From contig NZ_JBAJNO010000009.1 of assembly GCF_036880985.1 (NCBI RefSeq), positions 1,550,001-1,614,000 of the forward strand: a stretch of 64,000 nt of DNA. Reading direction: 5' to 3'. Position numbers and translations under genes: made by a program. Positions 44,477 to 52,322 of the stretch are shown in pieces (the stretch's first letter is position 1; every line of letters begins with the position of its first letter). The DNA is from Limibacter armeniacum. Its GTDB lineage: Bacteria; Bacteroidota; Bacteroidia; Cytophagales; Flammeovirgaceae. Below the pieces are notes generated by a model. It made no database searches. It was not told where the DNA came from and was given only the letters and a program-made list of their open reading frames with translations.

Positions 44477-44784
44477 CAGAAAAGTCAGTGTTTTTGTGAA
44501 GAATGATAAAAAGCTTTCCAAGCCCATTTGGTTACAGCATTGCTTATTCAATAATAAAAGTTAACAAAATTCAATTATCCCATTATGCTTTATTGAAATA
44601 ATTATATGTTAGAGCTTCTTATTTAGTCGCTTAACAATGTAATGCACACAATTTCGTATAAGTGTTTTTCTTATACTGTCCTAAACATGACGGTTTGACC
44701 GAATACCCCATTTTCCTGCATAAAAAAAGCGGATAAGCTACTCACCGCTTTCCGCCCAACTACTTTTAAATTTTAAAAAGCCCT
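44477..44784. other. Intergenic region upstream of the receptor operon
   Basis: About 300 bases that must hold the operon promoter on the minus strand. The only firm element is the minus-strand terminator at 44721-44751. No cobalamin or TPP riboswitch motif was recognised. Confidence 0.5.
44721..44751 (-). terminator. Minus-strand terminator after the small gene
   Basis: On the minus strand AAAGCGG (44751-44745) pairs with CCGCTTT (44732-44726) and a T-run follows. It insulates the receptor operon from the small gene upstream. Confidence 0.85.
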
Positions 44785-44946
44785 TTAGCTTTTGACCATA
44801 TTTGACTCCATTCTCCTGATCAAATTTTCATAACTGCGCTTCTCCTCATCTCTTAAAAATGCATCATAATTTCTGAGTGCTATTTCAAATGTCTCCGAGT
44901 AATTTTTTGATCTGCGATGTTGCTTCAGAGAGTAAATTTTCTTCAT
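44785..44946 (-). CDS. Small basic hypothetical protein
   Basis: A 53-residue protein, MKKIYSLKQHRRSKNYSETF and onward, highly charged and helical (ALRNYDAFLRDEEKRSYENL), with no signal peptide or cysteines. An ATG at 44973 would add nine residues. It is not recognised. That it is a real gene is supported by a terminator placed right after it on the same strand and by even codon use. It is not part of the receptor operon because of that terminator. Confidence 0.55.
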   Translation of the reverse strand: MKKIYSLKQHRRSKNYSETFEIALRNYDAFLRDEEKRSYENLIRRMESNMVKS

Positions 44947-45097
44947 CGTGCTATTGTTTTGGTTAGTCCACATTTAATTACCAATCAGTATTCATTTTGT
45001 TTTCATCTACCCAAAAAAATCACTGTAATTTTGAATGTTTCACAGCTTCCTCTCACATACTAGATTCCTTTCTCTAACATTACCCTTACTCTGAGCA

Positions 45098-45132
45098 TAA
45101 AAAAAGGCTTAGCCATCAGTACAGCTAAGCCA
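45098..45132 (-). terminator. Minus-strand terminator after the MarC gene
   Basis: On the minus strand GGCTTAGC (45131-45124) pairs with GCTAAGCC (45113-45106), followed by a T-run. Confidence 0.9.
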
Positions 45133-45157
45133 AGCAATGTTTCTAAAGGAAGATGGA

Positions 45158-45766
45158 TTATGCCTTGAAAAAGTCTTTCAAACCTGTCAAAATACTTTGT
45201 GTTGCATAAGCCGCCAATATCAGCCCCATAATCTTACTGATTACAGTGATTCCATAATCCCCTATTCTCTCCTGTACAAAGCGAGCTGCCAGTAGCATCA
45301 AACAAGTAATACCAACTACAACCAATACCAGCAATGCTGTCATTGCCTGCTGCTGTATACTATAAATATTGTTGTCTGTCATCAGTACTACAGCCATGAT
45401 TGCTCCCGGTGAAGCCATTGATGGAATCGCAATCGGAAAGACTGTAACGTGCTTGTAATCTCTGATCAGATGCTTCTCACTCTCAGGTTTACCTTCTCCA
45501 AATACCATCGTCAGTGCAAAAAGAAAGAGAATAACTCCACCAGAAATCTGAAATGCACTTAAGGTGATATCCATTCCCTCCATGATCATTTGACCTACTA
45601 CAATAAAAAAGAGTAAAATAAAAAACGCCAGAATGGAAGCTCTTATCGCAATCATTTTCTTATGCTTGTCGTCAAATTGCTTGGTTGCTTCCAAGTAAAC
45701 GGGCACAGTTCCAAATGGGTCTATTACGGCAATCAAAAAGAAAATCGTGGAAATAATATCAGACAT
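45158..45766 (-). CDS. MarC family (UPF0056) integral membrane protein
   Basis: A 202-residue inner-membrane protein with about six hydrophobic segments. The MarC family pattern is clear: FLIAVIDPFGTVPVYLEATK at the start, SAFQISGGVILFLFALTMVF in the middle, and VFPIAIPSMASPGAIMAVVL. An ending of MGLILAAYATQSILTGLKDF completes it. The family was once tied to multiple antibiotic resistance, a link since withdrawn for E. coli MarC; the transported substrate is not known. It is a single-gene unit with its own terminator. Confidence 0.92.
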   Translation of the reverse strand: MSDIISTIFFLIAVIDPFGTVPVYLEATKQFDDKHKKMIAIRASILAFFILLFFIVVGQMIMEGMDITLSAFQISGGVILFLFALTMVFGEGKPESEKHLIRDYKHVTVFPIAIPSMASPGAIMAVVLMTDNNIYSIQQQAMTALLVLVVVGITCLMLLAARFVQERIGDYGITVISKIMGLILAAYATQSILTGLKDFFKA

Positions 45767-45958
45767 ACGGTAGAATTTAGTGGACTAAAAAATGCTATAC
45801 TTTTCTATAACCGAAATTATGTAACTAAAGTTGAACCAACTTGCTTAACCATCACTAAAGTCTTGTCTGCTTTTGAACAAAAACAGGAATCCATTAGCTT
45901 CGCTAAAACTATTTTTAAAACTAAAATAACTTCTGTCCCAAGCAGATAAACCCTGACT

Positions 45959-46783
45959 ATGACTACAAGCAAATCTCTACTTATTCTTTTATTTATACTG
46001 ACTACACAGTCCATAAATGCCCAGTCGCCTACCTTTTTTGCAACAGGTGGTTTTCCCTTTATAGGCACTTATCAAAACAATGGCTTTGTACCTGATAAGT
46101 CTTTCCAACCAACTGTAATCAACAGTCGCTTCAAGAAGAACATGCCACTTCACACCATTTCTAAGGATGGCAAAATGCTACAGCTTTCCATTGAGCAAGT
46201 CAATACCGAAAATATAGGAGATATCGGAATAGATGCACCTATCCAATATATTGACCAAAAAAGTCCACTGCTGGAATGGTCTTCTACCATAAAGATTAAA
46301 AGTTTTGCTCCTACTATTGCTCCTGTTTCACCACAAATTGAGGCAGAAATCAGAGCTCTTATTTCGGCACAATACGATGTAATACAACAAAAAGTAAAGC
46401 AAAAGATGTCTACATCTGACACCTCCCAATCATGGCAAAAACACTGGAATCTAGTACTTGAAACCATTCAACAAGCACGGGGAAATATACAACTTGAAGG
46501 CTTTCAAATTCAAGAAGAGTTGGATAAGGTCTTTGTTTTGGTAAACAAAAGCATCTTTATCTATTCAAAAAAAGAGGGGCATATCACCTATAACCCCTTT
46601 GATATTTTAATCGCCTATGACAGCCTATCCTCAACTGAGGCAATACCTATTTTATATTTCAAAATAGAAGGTAACCCTGATCTATTTATTTTATGCGATG
46701 CTTTTGATGGGTACGACGGATCTTATCGCTTTATCTTAAATGCAGCCACAGGCAAGCCGGCAATCTACAGCACCACCATTTAA
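45959..46783 (+). CDS. Exported hypothetical protein
   Basis: A 274-residue protein with a clean signal peptide (SLLILLFILTTQSINAQ), so it is periplasmic or secreted; there is no T9SS tail. The mature part starts SPTFFATGGFPFIGTYQNNG. A helical stretch (EIRALISAQYDVIQQKVKQK) lies near residues 130-150. Two nearly repeated strand regions near the end (FILCDAFDGYDGSYRFILNA) look like a small beta domain. I do not recognise the family. It is convergent with another orphan exported gene only six bases away. Confidence 0.65.
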   Translation: MTTSKSLLILLFILTTQSINAQSPTFFATGGFPFIGTYQNNGFVPDKSFQPTVINSRFKKNMPLHTISKDGKMLQLSIEQVNTENIGDIGIDAPIQYIDQKSPLLEWSSTIKIKSFAPTIAPVSPQIEAEIRALISAQYDVIQQKVKQKMSTSDTSQSWQKHWNLVLETIQQARGNIQLEGFQIQEELDKVFVLVNKSIFIYSKKEGHITYNPFDILIAYDSLSSTEAIPILYFKIEGNPDLFILCDAFDGYDGSYRFILNAATGKPAIYSTTI

Positions 46784-46789
46784 CCAAAA

Positions 46790-47785
46790 CTATTTATCCA
46801 TTTCAACTGGCATAAGTGTTTGGTAAGCTGGAGGCAAAGTCTGTTCAATTCTGTGAAATAAGCTACTAAAGTCCAATTGCTCAAAAACCTCTACCCTATC
46901 CAATGAAACACTTTCTGACTCCATCTCATATTTTACAATGAGGTAACCAACATATGGGGAATATTGGTATTGCTTTTCAGGTATTTTCTCAATGTAATAG
47001 ATGGCATAAAACTCCTTCAGGTTTTCCTGATTTAACCAAGTTTTAGAAGGCTCGTTTATCATACGTGCCTTATTGTCTGTCTTTTGATTAACCAAACTGT
47101 TAAAGTTAGCTGTTACTTTAGCTGTCAGTTGTTGAAACATATCACTCTCGCCTGAAATCAGGTGAAAACTGTAAGGGATATAATCCCTAGATATAACCGC
47201 ATCAGGCAACGCTTCAGAGACATCGGGAGTGATGTATACATAATACAACCCTTTAGGGTTTGATGGGGTCAGGAAAATCACCTTAACACTATTTGCCCAT
47301 GCTTCTGGAAAGTTTTCCAATTCAGCACATAGCTTTTTGGATGTTTCCAACATAAATGACTTATCAGGATCAATGTCTAACGTGATTTTAATATTGAAAG
47401 TAGAAAACTGGATATTGCTATACGAATTACCCATATGCTTTCTGATGGTTTCTTCCATCTCATACTCCTCGACAGCATCCTCATAAAGCTCTCTTAACGT
47501 TGGAGAGTTTTCACGATAACCATAGCTAAATTCACCAGTTTTGGCATCCCAAAAAGAATGAAACTGAATCTGTTCATTGTCCTTATCAGCAAGTACAATC
47601 ACAAACATATTTGGATTCATATTCCCTTCATTGAAGAAACGTTCTATCTCTACAACTTTCCAGATATCATCATAGTCTTCTTTTAATACCTCCTTTAACC
47701 TATGTTGTGCTTTCCTTTTAGATATACATGACTGGCAAAATAAACCTACCAATACAATCAATACAGCAAGACCAATTTTATACAT
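46790..47785 (-). CDS. Hypothetical lipoprotein
   Basis: A 331-residue protein. The start at 47785 gives a lipoprotein signal (GLAVLIVLVGLFCQSC, Cys20); the frame extends to 47818 but the extra 11 residues add nothing. The mature protein is acidic with mixed helices and strands, for example VVEIERFFNEGNMNPNMFVI, FHSFWDAKTGEFSYGYRENS and YVYITPDVSEALPDAVISRD. The family is not recognised. Convergent with the exported protein at 45959-46783 and lacking a terminator between, so the two transcripts probably overlap. Confidence 0.65.
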   Translation of the reverse strand: MYKIGLAVLIVLVGLFCQSCISKRKAQHRLKEVLKEDYDDIWKVVEIERFFNEGNMNPNMFVIVLADKDNEQIQFHSFWDAKTGEFSYGYRENSPTLRELYEDAVEEYEMEETIRKHMGNSYSNIQFSTFNIKITLDIDPDKSFMLETSKKLCAELENFPEAWANSVKVIFLTPSNPKGLYYVYITPDVSEALPDAVISRDYIPYSFHLISGESDMFQQLTAKVTANFNSLVNQKTDNKARMINEPSKTWLNQENLKEFYAIYYIEKIPEKQYQYSPYVGYLIVKYEMESESVSLDRVEVFEQLDFSSLFHRIEQTLPPAYQTLMPVEMDK

Positions 47786-47927
47786 TTCAATTTCATTTTG
47801 TGAAGTCGTGAACAGCAAAGTAGAAGTAAATATAAAACTGAAAACTTATACCTTAGTATACTGTTACTATATTTCTATTAAGACATACAGGGACTCATTT
47901 TGGTGATTTTTTTAAAATACTAACGGC

Positions 47928-48680
47928 ATGATAAACAGGATTGGAATCATATCAGATATTCATGGCAATAGCCTTGCACTGGAAGCAGTAATTGAGGATA
48001 TGGAGAAAAACCATGTCAATACTATTCTCAATCTAGGAGATTCACTTTATGGTCCACTGGACCCTGCCGGAACATTCGAGCTTATTTCAGAGTTGAAGAT
48101 GATTAGTATCTCGGGCAATCAGGATAGGTTTATTCTTGAAAGCAGAGAGTTCAAAAACAAGTCCAATGCTACACTTGAATTTGTACTGGAAACGCTTCCG
48201 GAAGATGCTTTTGTTTGGTTACAACAACTGGAGCAGGTAGCGGAATGGAATAAATTTTTCCTGTGTCACGGTAACTTACAACACGATGACGTGCCATTGA
48301 TTGAAACATTTCAGAATGGACAAGTCCACAAAAAAGACCCTAAGACACTGGAAGAAGAAATCATGCAACTGAAGCAACCGATTATCTTATGCGGTCACAC
48401 CCATGTACCTCATATATTACAGCTTCAGGAAAGCAAGAAATGGGTCATCAATCCGGGCAGTGTAGGGCTTCCTGCCTATGATGACGATTTTCCATTCTAC
48501 CATAAGATGGAATCTGGTTCCCCATATGCTAAATACACAATACTTGACCTTGAAGAGGACGAAGTAATTTCGATCTCACAAAGAAATATCAAATACGATT
48601 TTGAACACGCTGCCCTTCAGGCTGAAAAACTTAATCGTTCGGATTGGGCTTATTGGATCAGAACAGGGTTAGTAAAATAA
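47928..48680 (+). CDS. YfcE/MJ0936-type metallophosphoesterase
   Basis: A 250-residue cytosolic phosphodiesterase with a two-metal centre. All ligand motifs are visible: GIISDIHGNSLAL (Asp10, His12), NLGDSLYGP, SGNQDRF (the Asn and Asp of the GNxD/E motif), FLCHGN, and CGHTHVPHI near residue 155. They are followed by VINPGSVGLPAYDDDFPFY. Members of this group cleave small phosphodiesters; the real substrate is unclear. The cyclase-family gene follows 26 bases downstream, so the two are probably cotranscribed. Confidence 0.88.
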   Translation: MINRIGIISDIHGNSLALEAVIEDMEKNHVNTILNLGDSLYGPLDPAGTFELISELKMISISGNQDRFILESREFKNKSNATLEFVLETLPEDAFVWLQQLEQVAEWNKFFLCHGNLQHDDVPLIETFQNGQVHKKDPKTLEEEIMQLKQPIILCGHTHVPHILQLQESKKWVINPGSVGLPAYDDDFPFYHKMESGSPYAKYTILDLEEDEVISISQRNIKYDFEHAALQAEKLNRSDWAYWIRTGLVK

Positions 48681-48706
48681 AGACGCTTTTAAAGTTTTAT
48701 CATACA

Positions 48707-49396
48707 ATGGAAATAATTGATCTGAGCCAAGAAATATATGTGGGGATGCCTGTTTTTAAAGACCTTCCACAATTTAAGATGACAATTCACAAATCACATG
48801 AAGAATGGGACAAAATTGAGAATCCTGTAACCAGAACACCCAGTGTTCATCGGTTGGAACTTGGCGAACATACAGGAACCCATGTAGATGCCATTAACCA
48901 TATGGCTCGTGAATACGAAGGACAGTCCATTGATACTATGCCCCTTTCAATGTTTTATACAGAAGGCATATGTCTGGACTTTTCTCATAAAGGGCTAAAA
49001 GAACTGATAGAACCTGAAGAAATAGAAGAGCAATTACAGAAAGCACAACTTGAAATAAAACAAGGTGACACAGTACTGATCTATACAGATCACTTCAGAA
49101 AATACTTTGGAGGAGAAGATTGGGGCAAAGGTCCAGGTGTTTCGGCTAAAGCTGCCCGTTGGTTAGGTGAAAAGAAAATTGCAGCATTTGGCGTAGAGAC
49201 CATGTCTCCTGGTGTATCCGGCGTCTCCAACAAGGAAGTACATCATATTTGTGGTGAATTGGGTTTTACTCATTACGAAAACATGGTCAACCTGTATCAG
49301 CTGATAGGACGCGGCAGGTTCCGTTTTATTGGCTTACCTCTTAAAATCAGAGGAGGCACAGGTTCTCCTGTTCGGGCTATTGCTGTATTTGAATGA
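48707..49396 (+). CDS. Cyclase-family (kynurenine formamidase-like) metal hydrolase
   Basis: A 229-residue protein from the ATG at 48707; the frame extends back to 48644 but that would overlap the previous gene and precede the natural opening EIIDLSQEIYVGMPVF. The metal-binding motif H-T-G-T-H-x-D-x3-H is at residues 55-65 (EHTGTHVDAINH). Later parts VLIYTDHFRKYFGGEDWGKG and AAFGVETMSPGVSGVSNKEV fit the cyclase/arylformamidase family, which includes KynB. No other tryptophan-catabolism gene is nearby, so the substrate stays open. Confidence 0.87.
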   Translation: MEIIDLSQEIYVGMPVFKDLPQFKMTIHKSHEEWDKIENPVTRTPSVHRLELGEHTGTHVDAINHMAREYEGQSIDTMPLSMFYTEGICLDFSHKGLKELIEPEEIEEQLQKAQLEIKQGDTVLIYTDHFRKYFGGEDWGKGPGVSAKAARWLGEKKIAAFGVETMSPGVSGVSNKEVHHICGELGFTHYENMVNLYQLIGRGRFRFIGLPLKIRGGTGSPVRAIAVFE

Positions 49397-49406
49397 CAAT
49401 TAAGTT

Positions 49407-50114
49407 TCAGAATAACTGATTGACAATCCTCTTGTACGTTTGACCGATAGGAATTTCTGTTTCACCAATCATGATTCTGTTTCCCTCTATGACGTTGATC
49501 TTTGGAATGGAAACGATAAATGACTTATGTACCCTCAGGAAAGTCGCTTCCGGTAGCAGACTTTCAAAGTAGGAGATTTTCTCATGGCTGAGGATAATCT
49601 CCTCTTTCAGGTGCAGCTTGCAGTAGTTGCCATAAGCTTCAATAAATAGAATATCCTCCCAGAAAACCTGATGGTGTTTTTTGTCTCCCTTGACAAAAAA
49701 GCTGCTGACAGGATCAGCCATAGGCGTAGACGGAAGGACTTTCTCTTCTTTTGGCTGTGTTTGCTTAGTGTTTGTTGCCTTGTTGACAGCCTGTACAAGG
49801 CGCTCAAATCGGAAAGGCTTTAATAGGTAGTCTACCACATTCAGCTCATAACCTTCCAAGGCATATTCCTGATAGGCAGTTGTAACGATCACCTTCGGAG
49901 GATTGGTAAGGGTTCTGAGAAAGTCAAACCCTTTCAGCTTAGGCATATTCAAATCCAGAAACATAAGGTCCACCTCATTATCGTTCAAGAACTGCATGGC
50001 TTCCATCGCACTGTAGCAGTGTTTTTTCAGTGACATATGCGGTAGCATATCACAAAAACCTTCAATAAGGTCATGCGCCAGAGGCTCATCATCTACGATA
50101 ATATAGGTAATCAT
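49407..50114 (-). CDS. LytTR-family response regulator
   Basis: A 235-residue DNA-binding regulator. The receiver domain has the acidic pocket YIIVDDEP, the phospho-acceptor Asp54 in LMFLDLNMP, the switch Thr in VIVTTAYQEYAL and the Lys in VDYLLKPF. The C-terminal LytTR domain (about 135-235) has FFVKGDKKHHQVFWEDILFI, GNYCKLHL and RVHKSFIVS. Its start overlaps the kinase stop by four bases, so the pair is coupled. It is divergent from the ABC/M1 genes at 51450-55885, the likeliest target. LytTR proteins bind direct repeats; no repeat was identified with confidence. Confidence 0.92.
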   Translation of the reverse strand: MITYIIVDDEPLAHDLIEGFCDMLPHMSLKKHCYSAMEAMQFLNDNEVDLMFLDLNMPKLKGFDFLRTLTNPPKVIVTTAYQEYALEGYELNVVDYLLKPFRFERLVQAVNKATNTKQTQPKEEKVLPSTPMADPVSSFFVKGDKKHHQVFWEDILFIEAYGNYCKLHLKEEIILSHEKISYFESLLPEATFLRVHKSFIVSIPKINVIEGNRIMIGETEIPIGQTYKRIVNQLF

Positions 50115-51241
50115 ATAGTCTGTATGCTTAGGTTTACTTGAAACTGTTCTCCTTCTTCTTTTATTTCCAAATGATGTCTGTGAGGATAAATCATGGACAA
50201 CCTGCGCTTCAGGTTTTCCAATCCAATCCCTTTTGTTTCGCTTTTTTCCGAAGGATCAAAATTATTACAGATTGTAAAGTGAATTACATCATCTGTACTG
50301 CTGAGCGTCATATGGATATAGGCATCAGCTTCCAGATTTTCAACCCCATGCTTGAAGGCATTTTCCAACAAAATAATAAAGAGCAAAGGCGCTACTTTCA
50401 CCTCTTCCTGACAGTGTGAATGATCAAACTGTAAATCAACTTTCTTATGATAACGTATGCTATGCAAATCTATATAATGCTGCAAATAAGTAACTTCATC
50501 TCCCAAAGATACAAGGTCTTTTTTGCCTTCATAGATGGTGTATCGCATCATGTCTGAAAGCTTCAGAATTACTTCGGGTGCTTTGTCTGAATGCTGTACC
50601 GTCAGTGCATAAAGGTTGTTTAGGGTATTGAAAAAAAAGTGTGGGTTTACCTGTGTTTTCAGTAAAGCCAACTCAGCTGCTGCCTTGTCTGCCTTCAGGG
50701 ATTTCAGCCACTTCCATTGCTCATAAACCCATAATACAAATACAAGCGGAATGGGCAACAGGAACCAAATGATGACAGAGGCCTTATGTTCCTGCTGATA
50801 AACTTCAAAACTTCCTGATGCCAACCGAACATAAGTCCAGTAAACAAAAATCAAAGCATAGGCAGCGATAAAGTAAGGGCTGTATTTTTTGAAAAATGTC
50901 GGCACTACCAAATAGACACAACCCATCCAGAATGTGATAATCATAAAGATGGACAAGGGGTTATCAGGAATATTCAGGTAAGAATCCTGTAAGATCATCA
51001 CTACCATCAGCAGGATAAGCAACAAGACCTTCTTAACCGTATGGTGCCGCTTTTTGAGAAAATGGTAGTAGTGGAATGGCAAGGAGAGTACTATCCACCA
51101 AAAGATAAAAAGTATGGTATTGACGGTAACTTCACTGCTGTCAATTCTTATAAAACCGATTGAACTCAGCAATTGTGTCAATACGCAAAGGGTACCTAAC
51201 CCCATTAGAAAACCCTTATATTTCTTTATCCATCTTAACAT
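50111..51241 (-). CDS. LytS-like sensor histidine kinase
   Basis: A 376-residue membrane kinase that would phosphorylate the downstream LytTR regulator. The N-terminal 175 residues hold about five hydrophobic segments with short loops and no large sensor domain, so it probably senses the membrane itself. The phospho-acceptor His lies in KTQVNPHFFFNTLNNLYAL near residue 197, the His_kinase pattern of the LytS/YehU class. The ATPase part shows PLLFIILLENAFKHGVENL and a G box TKGIGLENLKRRL near the end. Confidence 0.92.
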   Translation of the reverse strand: MLRWIKKYKGFLMGLGTLCVLTQLLSSIGFIRIDSSEVTVNTILFIFWWIVLSLPFHYYHFLKKRHHTVKKVLLLILLMVVMILQDSYLNIPDNPLSIFMIITFWMGCVYLVVPTFFKKYSPYFIAAYALIFVYWTYVRLASGSFEVYQQEHKASVIIWFLLPIPLVFVLWVYEQWKWLKSLKADKAAAELALLKTQVNPHFFFNTLNNLYALTVQHSDKAPEVILKLSDMMRYTIYEGKKDLVSLGDEVTYLQHYIDLHSIRYHKKVDLQFDHSHCQEEVKVAPLLFIILLENAFKHGVENLEADAYIHMTLSSTDDVIHFTICNNFDPSEKSETKGIGLENLKRRLSMIYPHRHHLEIKEEGEQFQVNLSIQTI

Positions 51242-51449
51242 ACCCCAAAATTAACTTCTGACCCAAACTTCCCTAATTAAAAGGATAAACGCATCAATTT
51301 TTGGCTTCAACCCATTCGTTTTTTATACCAACCTGTTTCAGCATTGATAAAGTAAGGTTTGTCATGCCTTATTGGGTGTTGCTCATTCTTTTTTTCAACC
51401 ACCCAAAGTCTCCATTACTTTCATCAAAAATCAATTAAAAACATTTCTG

Positions 51450-52322
51450 ATGAATAACTTAACAATCAAACAGCTGAGTAAAACCTATCCAAATGGCGTA
51501 AAGGCACTTCAGGATATTAACCTGACGATTTCGAACGGGATGTTCGGATTGCTGGGCGCAAACGGGGCTGGCAAATCAAGCCTTATGCGTACCATTGCAA
51601 CATTGCAGACACCTACTGCAGGGGATATTATTTTCAATGGACAGTCCATTCTTGAAGATCCTGTCTGTATCAGACAATTTTTAGGTTACCTGCCTCAGGA
51701 GTTTGGGGTATATCCTAAAATTTCTACTGAAAAACTACTCGATCATATTGCGGTATTGAAGGGCATTGTCTCATCAAAAGACCGTAAGGAGCAGATAAAT
51801 GCTTTGCTGGAAAGAACCAACCTTTATCAGCACCGCAAGAAAGCTGTCCACACATTTTCGGGAGGCATGCGTCAGCGGTTTGGGATTGCACAAGCATTGT
51901 TGGGGCAACCCAAAATCATGATCGTGGATGAACCGACGGCAGGGTTGGACCCGCAGGAACGTAATCGTTTCCTTAACCTGCTGAGTGAGATAGGGGAACA
52001 GGTAATCGTGATTCTCTCCACCCATATTGTAGAAGATGTCTTGGGACTTTGTACTGACATGGCCATTCTAGCCAATGGGCAAATCATCAAGACAGGTGCT
52101 CCGGCCAGGATGGTTGCCGAATTGGAAGGGCAGATTTATACCAAAACCTTAACCAAGGAGGATACCCATACGCCTTTTGCAGAAAAGGTGCTTTCGAGCC
52201 GACTGGTTGCAGGGCAAACACAAATACGTGTAAAAGCAAACCAACTGCCTGAAGGGGGATTTGAAAAAGCCAATCCCAATCTGGAAGATGTTTATTTTGA
52301 AGCTACCCAAAACCTGAACTAA
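51450..52322 (+). CDS. ABC transporter ATPase (ABC-2 exporter type)
   Basis: A 290-residue ATPase from the ATG at 51450; the frame extends back to 51372 but the domain opens at NNLTIKQLSKTYPNGVKALQ. Walker A is GLLGANGAGKSSLMRT, the Q-loop GYLPQEFGVYPK, the signature FSGGMRQRFGIAQALLG, Walker B IMIVDEPTAGLDP, and the H-loop ILSTHIVEDV. A C-terminal extension of 75 residues follows, as in NatA/CcmA-like exporters. The stop shares its last base with the next start, so it and the permease/peptidase fusion are a coupled pair. The divergent two-component genes probably control it. Confidence 0.92.
   Translation: MNNLTIKQLSKTYPNGVKALQDINLTISNGMFGLLGANGAGKSSLMRTIATLQTPTAGDIIFNGQSILEDPVCIRQFLGYLPQEFGVYPKISTEKLLDHIAVLKGIVSSKDRKEQINALLERTNLYQHRKKAVHTFSGGMRQRFGIAQALLGQPKIMIVDEPTAGLDPQERNRFLNLLSEIGEQVIVILSTHIVEDVLGLCTDMAILANGQIIKTGAPARMVAELEGQIYTKTLTKEDTHTPFAEKVLSSRLVAGQTQIRVKANQLPEGGFEKANPNLEDVYFEATQNLN

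Noticed and set aside
44477-44784. Cobalamin or TPP riboswitch upstream of the TonB-receptor operon
   Set aside because: No conserved core motif could be recognised on the minus strand; the hairpin there is an ordinary terminator of the small gene.
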